The notes beneath the pieces are model-generated. The model had not been told where the DNA came from. It saw only the letters and a list, made by a program, of their open reading frames with translations, and did no database searches. Made by a program: the position numbers and the translations under genes. A DNA stretch of 64,000 bases from Amorphoplanes digitatis (GTDB taxonomy: Bacteria > Actinomycetota > Actinomycetes > Mycobacteriales > Micromonosporaceae). The number at the start of each line of letters is the position of its first letter. Positions within the stretch are counted from its first letter, which is position 1. This document shows positions 59,668 through 64,000 of the stretch, piece by piece. The stretch covers positions 4,892,501-4,956,500 of the forward strand of contig NZ_JACHNH010000001.1 of the NCBI RefSeq assembly GCF_014205335.1, given 5' to 3'.

Positions 59668-61545
59668 ATGACGACCCGGCCGCTTCGCCGGCACCTCGCC
59701 CGCATACTCCCGCTCGCTCTCGCGCTGACGGCCGCCGGCACGCTCGGGGGTGCGGCCGCCGAGGCCGCTCCGCCGGCGGCGGCGACCGGGCCGGACCTCG
59801 GTGCCAACGTCACCGTCTTCGACCCGAGCATGCCGGTCAGCGAGATCCAGGCGACCCTGGACGCCACGCACGCGCGGCAGGTCGACAACGAGATGGGCAC
59901 CGCGCGCTACGCGTTCCTCTTCAAGCCCGGCACCTACGGCACGGCCGAGAAGCCGTTGCAGATCAAGGTCGGCTACTACACCGAGATCTCCGGGCTCGGT
60001 GCGTCACCGGCGGACGTGGTCATCAACGGCAAGGTCGAGGTCTACAACCGCTGCCTGGCCGACGGCGGCACCTCGAACTGCCTCGCGCTCGTCAACTTCT
60101 GGCGCACACTCTCCAACCTGTCGATCAAGGTCAACGGCGCGGGCCAGGACGGCTGCCGGGCCTCGGCGAACTTCTGGGCGGTGTCCCAGGCGGTGTCGCT
60201 GCGGCGGCTGGACATCAGCGGCGGCAACCTGTCGCTGATGGACTACTGCACCGCCGGCCCGCAGTACGCGAGCGGCGGCTTCATCGCCGACTCGAACCTG
60301 CCGGACGTGATCAGCGGCTCGCAGCAGCAGTGGCTGACCCGCAACAGCAAGGTCAACAGCTGGTCCAACGGTGTGTGGAACCAGGTCTTCGCCGGTGTGC
60401 AGGGCGCGCCGGACGACGCCGCGTTCCCGAACCCGCCCTACACCACGCTGGCGCAGACCCCGGTCAGCCGGGAGAAGCCGTACCTGTTCGCCGACGCCAA
60501 GGGCGGCTACAGCGTCCGAGTGCCGGCCGCGCAGAAGAACTCCAGCGGCACCACCTTCGCCGCCGGGCTCACCCCGGGCCGCACGATCCCGCTGCGCGAC
60601 TTCTTCGTCGCCAAGCCGTCCGACCCGGTGTGGCTGATCAACGCCAACCTCGCCCTCGGCAAGCACCTGCTGCTCACCCCGGGCGTGTACGACATCGCGC
60701 ACAGCATCAACGTCTGGCGCCCCAACCAGGTGGTGCTCGGCATCGGCCACGCGACCCTGACCGCCGTCAACGGCGCGACCCCGCTCAGGATCGCGGACGT
60801 GCCCGGCGTCGTCGTCGCCGGCGTGACCATCGACGCGGGCAGCAAGGAGTCGCGCACGCTGCTGCAGGTCGGCAACAAGAACGGCATCGGGCTCAGCTCC
60901 GCGGCCAACCCGACCACGCTGTCCGACGTGTACTTCCGCGTCGGCGGGCCGCACATCGGCAAGGCCGACGTGGCGCTCGAGGTCAACAGCGACAACGTGC
61001 TCATCGACCACACCTGGGTGTGGCGCGCGGACCACGGCGTCGAGGGCTTCACCGGTGGCGTGAACGGTGACACCCAGCGCTGGCGCACCAACATCGGCCG
61101 CAACGGCGCCGTCATCAACGGCGACAACGTGACCGCGACCGGCCTGTTCGTCGAGCACTTCCAGGAGTACAACACCATCTGGAACGGCGACAACGGCACG
61201 ACGGTGCTCTACCAGAACGAGCTGCCGTACGACCCGCCGACGCAGGCGGACTGGATGAACGACAACGGCACCGAGGGCTGGGCCGGCTACAAGGTCGGCA
61301 ACAAGGTCCGCAACCACAAGCTGTACGGCGCGGGCGTCTACGTGTTCAACCAGAACAACCCGGCGATCCACACCGAGAACGGCTTCGAGGCGCCGAAGCG
61401 CCCGGGCGTCAAGCTGCACCACATCATGACGGTCAACCTCAGCGCCGGCATCATCGACCACGTCGTCAACGGCGTGGGCGACGCGGCGGACACCACGAAG
61501 ATCGGCGTACCGGTGTACGTGCCGGACTACCCGGCCGCACCGTAA
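59668..61545 (+). CDS. Secreted right-handed beta-helix protein (pectate-lyase/GH55-like fold)
   Basis: A 625-residue precursor with a signal peptide (about 1-32). The mature part repeats beta-helix rungs (KVGYYTEISGLGASPADVVING; RPNQVVLGIGHATLTAV; GVVVAGVTIDAGS; VLIDHTWVWRADHG). Similar proteins occur in Streptomyces, where I recall misleading labels such as adenylyl cyclase or coagulation factor 5/8; no such activity is visible here. A glucan- or pectin-acting lyase or hydrolase is plausible from fold only. No binding module is seen. AAAGGA precedes ATG. It ends 18 bp inside the convergent sigma-factor gene. Confidence 0.78.
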   Translation: MTTRPLRRHLARILPLALALTAAGTLGGAAAEAAPPAAATGPDLGANVTVFDPSMPVSEIQATLDATHARQVDNEMGTARYAFLFKPGTYGTAEKPLQIKVGYYTEISGLGASPADVVINGKVEVYNRCLADGGTSNCLALVNFWRTLSNLSIKVNGAGQDGCRASANFWAVSQAVSLRRLDISGGNLSLMDYCTAGPQYASGGFIADSNLPDVISGSQQQWLTRNSKVNSWSNGVWNQVFAGVQGAPDDAAFPNPPYTTLAQTPVSREKPYLFADAKGGYSVRVPAAQKNSSGTTFAAGLTPGRTIPLRDFFVAKPSDPVWLINANLALGKHLLLTPGVYDIAHSINVWRPNQVVLGIGHATLTAVNGATPLRIADVPGVVVAGVTIDAGSKESRTLLQVGNKNGIGLSSAANPTTLSDVYFRVGGPHIGKADVALEVNSDNVLIDHTWVWRADHGVEGFTGGVNGDTQRWRTNIGRNGAVINGDNVTATGLFVEHFQEYNTIWNGDNGTTVLYQNELPYDPPTQADWMNDNGTEGWAGYKVGNKVRNHKLYGAGVYVFNQNNPAIHTENGFEAPKRPGVKLHHIMTVNLSAGIIDHVVNGVGDAADTTKIGVPVYVPDYPAAP

Positions 61546-62354
61546 CCCGCGGCACCCTTTCGGTGGGCCGGAGCCTCGCGCTCCGGCCCACTGAGCTGTC
61601 CGCGCAGCTGGTGCAGCGCGCGGCCGATCAACCGCGAGACGTGCATCTGCGAGATGCCGACCTGCTGGGCGATCTCGGCCTGGCTCAGGTTGCCGTAGTA
61701 CCGCATGGTCAGGATGCGCTGCCCGCGCTCGTCGAGCGAGGCCAGCGCCGGACCGAGCGCGATGCGCGCCTCGGCGAGCTCGAGGCCGTGATCCTCGCCG
61801 CCGAGGGTCTCGGCATGCGCGGACAGCGACGCGGCCTCGTAGGCACGCGCGCCCTCCAGCCCCTCCAGGACCTCCTCCTCGGTGATCCCGAGGTGTGCGG
61901 CGATCTCCGCGACCGTCGGCGAGCGGCGCAGCGCCGGCGTCAGGGTGCCGTTCGCGGCGGTGATGAGCCGGCGCAGCTCCTGTAGGCGCCGCGGCACCCG
62001 GATGGCCCAGGTCCGGTCCCGGAAGTGCCGCTTGATCTCGCCGAGCACGGTCGGGATGGCGTAACCGGGGAAGTCCGTGCCGAGGGCGGGGTCGAACTTG
62101 TCGACCGCCTTGATCAGCCCGACCACGGCGGTCTGTAGCAGGTCGTCGTGGGGCTCACCGCGTCCGGCGTAGCGGCTCGCCAGGTGACCGGCCAGGGGCA
62201 GCCACGCCTCGATCGCCCGGGCCCGCAGGCCCGGGCGCGACGGGTGGCCGGCCGGCAGGTCCGCCACGGCGACGAGCAGGCCGAGGGCGTCGGCGTCGGT
62301 ACGCAGGCCGGTCAGCGGGTCCTGCGACGCACGCCGTGCGGACTTCGTGATCAT
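61527..62354 (-). CDS. RNA polymerase sigma factor, SigB/SigF/SigG type
   Basis: A 275-residue group 3 sigma factor. Region 2 is near 50-115 (LASRYAGRGEPHDDLLQTAVVGLIKAVDKFDP, then FPGYAIPTVLGEIKRHFRDRTW), region 3 near 120-180 and region 4 near 210-255 (LSQAEIAQQVGISQMHVSRLIGRALHQLR). Such sigmas direct stress and sporulation genes and are usually held by anti-sigma factors; none is adjacent. Its C-terminal codons overlap the beta-helix gene end by 19 bp and contain a perfect 12-bp hairpin. ATG 62354 has only a weak RBS. Confidence 0.94.
   Translation of the reverse strand: MITKSARRASQDPLTGLRTDADALGLLVAVADLPAGHPSRPGLRARAIEAWLPLAGHLASRYAGRGEPHDDLLQTAVVGLIKAVDKFDPALGTDFPGYAIPTVLGEIKRHFRDRTWAIRVPRRLQELRRLITAANGTLTPALRRSPTVAEIAAHLGITEEEVLEGLEGARAYEAASLSAHAETLGGEDHGLELAEARIALGPALASLDERGQRILTMRYYGNLSQAEIAQQVGISQMHVSRLIGRALHQLRGQLSGPEREAPAHRKGAAGYGAAG
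61563..61591 (+). terminator. Hairpin terminating the beta-helix gene, inside the sigma-factor CDS
   Basis: GTGGGCCGGAGC pairs perfectly with GCTCCGGCCCAC around a 5-nt loop. It lies 18 bp after the beta-helix stop and inside codons for the C-terminal tail of the sigma factor, so one sequence serves both as terminator and as coding DNA. Confidence 0.6.
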
Positions 62355-62438
62355 CCAACTAACGCTAGACCAACCGGATGATCCCCAACGGACCGAAGGT
62401 ACGAGTCCCGTTCGTGTCGGCCCGGATCACCCCTGAGC

Positions 62439-64000
62439 TCAGAATCGGAACTGGCCGATCATGGCGTCGAGCTCCTTGGTCAGCTCGGCGAGCTGGGCCG
62501 CGGCCTGCTGGCTGTCCTCGACGCCGCGGGCGGTGGCCTCGGTGGCACCGGCGAGGCCGTCGACGTTGCCGGCGATCCGGGCGCCGCCGGCCGCGGCGTA
62601 CCCGACGCTGCGGTTCATCTCGCTGGTGGTGGCGCTCTGCTCCTCCACCGCCGAGGCGATGGTGGCCTGCAGCCCGTTGACCCGGCTGATGATCTCGCCG
62701 ATCTCGGCGATGGCGGCGACCGCGCGTTCCGTGTCGGTCTGGATGGCCTGCACCCGGCGCGAGATGTCCTCGGTGGCCTTGGCGGTCTCCTGCGCGAGGT
62801 CCTTGACCTCGCCCGCGACCACGGCGAAGCCCTTGCCGGACTCGCCGGCCCGGGCGGCCTCGATCGTCGCGTTCAGCGCGAGCAGGTTGGTCTGCGCGGC
62901 GATCGAGGTGATCGTGGCGATCACGCTGCCGATCTCGGCGGACGAGGAACCCAGGCTGGCGATCGTGCGGCCGGCCGAGTCGGCCACCTCCACCGCCTGT
63001 GCGGCGACGTGGGCGCCCTCGTTGGCGCTGCTCGCGATCTCGGCGATCGAGGCGCCCATCTCCTCGCTGCCGGCCGCGACGATCTGGAGGTTTCGGGAGA
63101 CCTCGTCCGCGGTCTCCGCCACGCTGGCGGCCTGCGCGGACCCCTCACGGGACAGCGAACGGATCGACATGCTGCTCTCGGTCAGCGTGCTGGCGTGGTT
63201 CGCCACGCTGCGGACGCTGGCGGAGATGGTGCCCATGACGGCGCGGAGGGCCTCGGAGGCGCGCTGCATCGCCGACGACATCTGGCCGAGCTCGTCGTTG
63301 CCGCGTACCTCCGGCGAGTGGGTGTAGTCGCCGACGGCGGTCGCCTCCAGGGCCGAGGCCACCTCGCGCAGCTGCCGGACCATCGGGCGGGCGATCATCA
63401 TGGACAGCGCCAGGCCCAGCAGGAGCGCGCCGAGGGTCAGCACGATGGTGACCGCCAGCGCGGTGCGGTACTCGCTGCGCCCCTCGTCGGCGGCGGCGTC
63501 GGCGGTGGCCCGCTCGCTGGCGATCAGGGCGCTCAGGGCGTCGCTCATCCGGTCGGCGTTCTGCCGGAACTGGAGGATCACCGACGCTCCGGGCGCGGTG
63601 GCGGCGTTGAACACCCAGCTGTCGCGCACCTTCTGGTAGTCGGCCCAGGCCTGGCTGAACTTCTCGATCTCCGCCTGGCGCGGGTCGTCCGCGCCGATGC
63701 CGGCCCGGTACTGCTCCAGCGCCTTGTCCAGGTCGGCACCGTTCTTCTTGGCCTGCTCGACGACCTGCGCCTTGGCGTCGATGCCGTGCGCCGCCAGGTA
63801 CGCCGCGAGGTCGCCGTTGGCGAGCTGGACACCCTTGCGGACGGTGTCGAGGCGTTCCTGGCCCGCCACGTTGACCGAGCGCATCTGGTCCAGGCTGGTG
63901 CTCAGGCTCGCCATCCGGGTCATCGCGAAGACGCTGACCACCACGGTGCCCAGGGCGACCGAGCCCACCGCGAGCATGATCTTGGTGGCCAACCGGCGGT
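62439..64000 (-). CDS. Methyl-accepting chemotaxis protein (5' end beyond window)
   Basis: The frame is open to the window edge. The protein probably starts a few residues beyond it (visible ...RRLATKIMLAVGSVALG). It has a first transmembrane helix, a four-helix-bundle ligand domain of about 150 residues, a second membrane helix (about 175-195, TIVLTLGALLLGLALSMM) and a HAMP domain (RPMVRQLREVASALEATAVGDY). The cytosolic signalling hairpin contains FAVVAGEVKDLAQETAKATEDI. MCPs control CheA and flagella; such genes in actinobacteria suggest motile spores. The C-terminus lacks a CheR-docking pentapeptide. Confidence 0.95.
   Translation of the reverse strand, partial: RRLATKIMLAVGSVALGTVVVSVFAMTRMASLSTSLDQMRSVNVAGQERLDTVRKGVQLANGDLAAYLAAHGIDAKAQVVEQAKKNGADLDKALEQYRAGIGADDPRQAEIEKFSQAWADYQKVRDSWVFNAATAPGASVILQFRQNADRMSDALSALIASERATADAAADEGRSEYRTALAVTIVLTLGALLLGLALSMMIARPMVRQLREVASALEATAVGDYTHSPEVRGNDELGQMSSAMQRASEALRAVMGTISASVRSVANHASTLTESSMSIRSLSREGSAQAASVAETADEVSRNLQIVAAGSEEMGASIAEIASSANEGAHVAAQAVEVADSAGRTIASLGSSSAEIGSVIATITSIAAQTNLLALNATIEAARAGESGKGFAVVAGEVKDLAQETAKATEDISRRVQAIQTDTERAVAAIAEIGEIISRVNGLQATIASAVEEQSATTSEMNRSVGYAAAGGARIAGNVDGLAGATEATARGVEDSQQAAAQLAELTKELDAMIGQFRF

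Overview
The window is very GC-rich, with short intergenic gaps, GTG and TTG starts, and many secreted carbohydrate-active enzymes carrying CBM2, CBM6 or ricin-type modules. It also encodes a SigB/F/G-type sigma factor, a receptor-like Ser/Thr kinase, a BTAD-type regulator and a methyl-accepting chemotaxis protein. This fits a saprophytic, probably motile-spored actinobacterium; Micromonosporaceae (Actinoplanes-like) is my inference and is not proven by the sequence. No tRNA, rRNA, CRISPR array, prophage or intact insertion sequence was seen.

Layout. 1-4.1 kb: the 3' part of a NicO-type nickel/cobalt transporter, a small membrane protein, a class III aminotransferase and a 5'-3' exonuclease. 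4.1-6.1 kb: a GH10 xylanase behind a perfect CelR/CebR-type operator. 6.3-9.3 kb: a broken aminoglycoside-phosphotransferase-like gene, a TetR repressor divergent from a TetX-like FAD monooxygenase across a large inverted repeat, and a GNAT acetyltransferase. 9.3-14.3 kb: a giant nSTAND/WD40 ATPase with 14 WD repeats and a membrane-anchored hypothetical. 14.3-25.4 kb: a polysaccharide locus with GH53, GH12, GH42 and GH95 enzymes, a CUT1-type ABC importer and a ROK repressor. 25.5-31.2 kb: a GH3-pectin methylesterase-pectate lyase operon in which the two pectin enzymes carry ricin modules identical in protein sequence. 31.3-34.7 kb: a hypothetical gene, a DUF397 remnant, a ~540-nt hairpin-rich segment that looks like a structured RNA gene, then an HspR-like MerR protein, a putative hsp regulator and Hsp20. 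34.7-46.5 kb: a second pectin methylesterase, a six-repeat FG-GAP-like protein, a ricin-like protein, TetR, a DUF6230-type protein, PucR, a beta-propeller protein, a Ser/Thr kinase, a CebR-like LacI regulator and a GH26-like enzyme. 46.5-52.7 kb: a ribose-type ABC importer plus dehydrogenase, divergent from a benzoylformate-decarboxylase-like enzyme. 52.7-64 kb: a cytosolic subtilase, an alpha/beta hydrolase, a BTAD-ATPase regulator, a secreted beta-helix protein, a sigma factor and an MCP.

How the genes may work together. Secreted GH10, GH12, GH53, pectin methylesterase and pectate lyase would open plant cell-wall polymers. The lipoprotein and permeases at 20.4-24.0 kb, which lack their own ATPase, would import oligosaccharides. 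Signal-less GH42, GH95 and GH3 would trim them inside the cell. Three kinds of palindromes tie the parts together: TGGGAGCGCTCMCA boxes at GH10 and between GH53 and GH12, TTTGG-N7-CCAAA sites around the ROK/ABC/GH42/GH95 cluster, and AAGCGCTT-centred LacI-type sites before the GH3-pectin operon and the second pectin methylesterase.

The strongest candidates for something undescribed are the ~540-nt putative RNA at about 32.27-32.81 kb and the cytosolic subtilase-hydrolase pair at 52.8-56.0 kb. All calls come from reading the sequence by eye; no database search was run.
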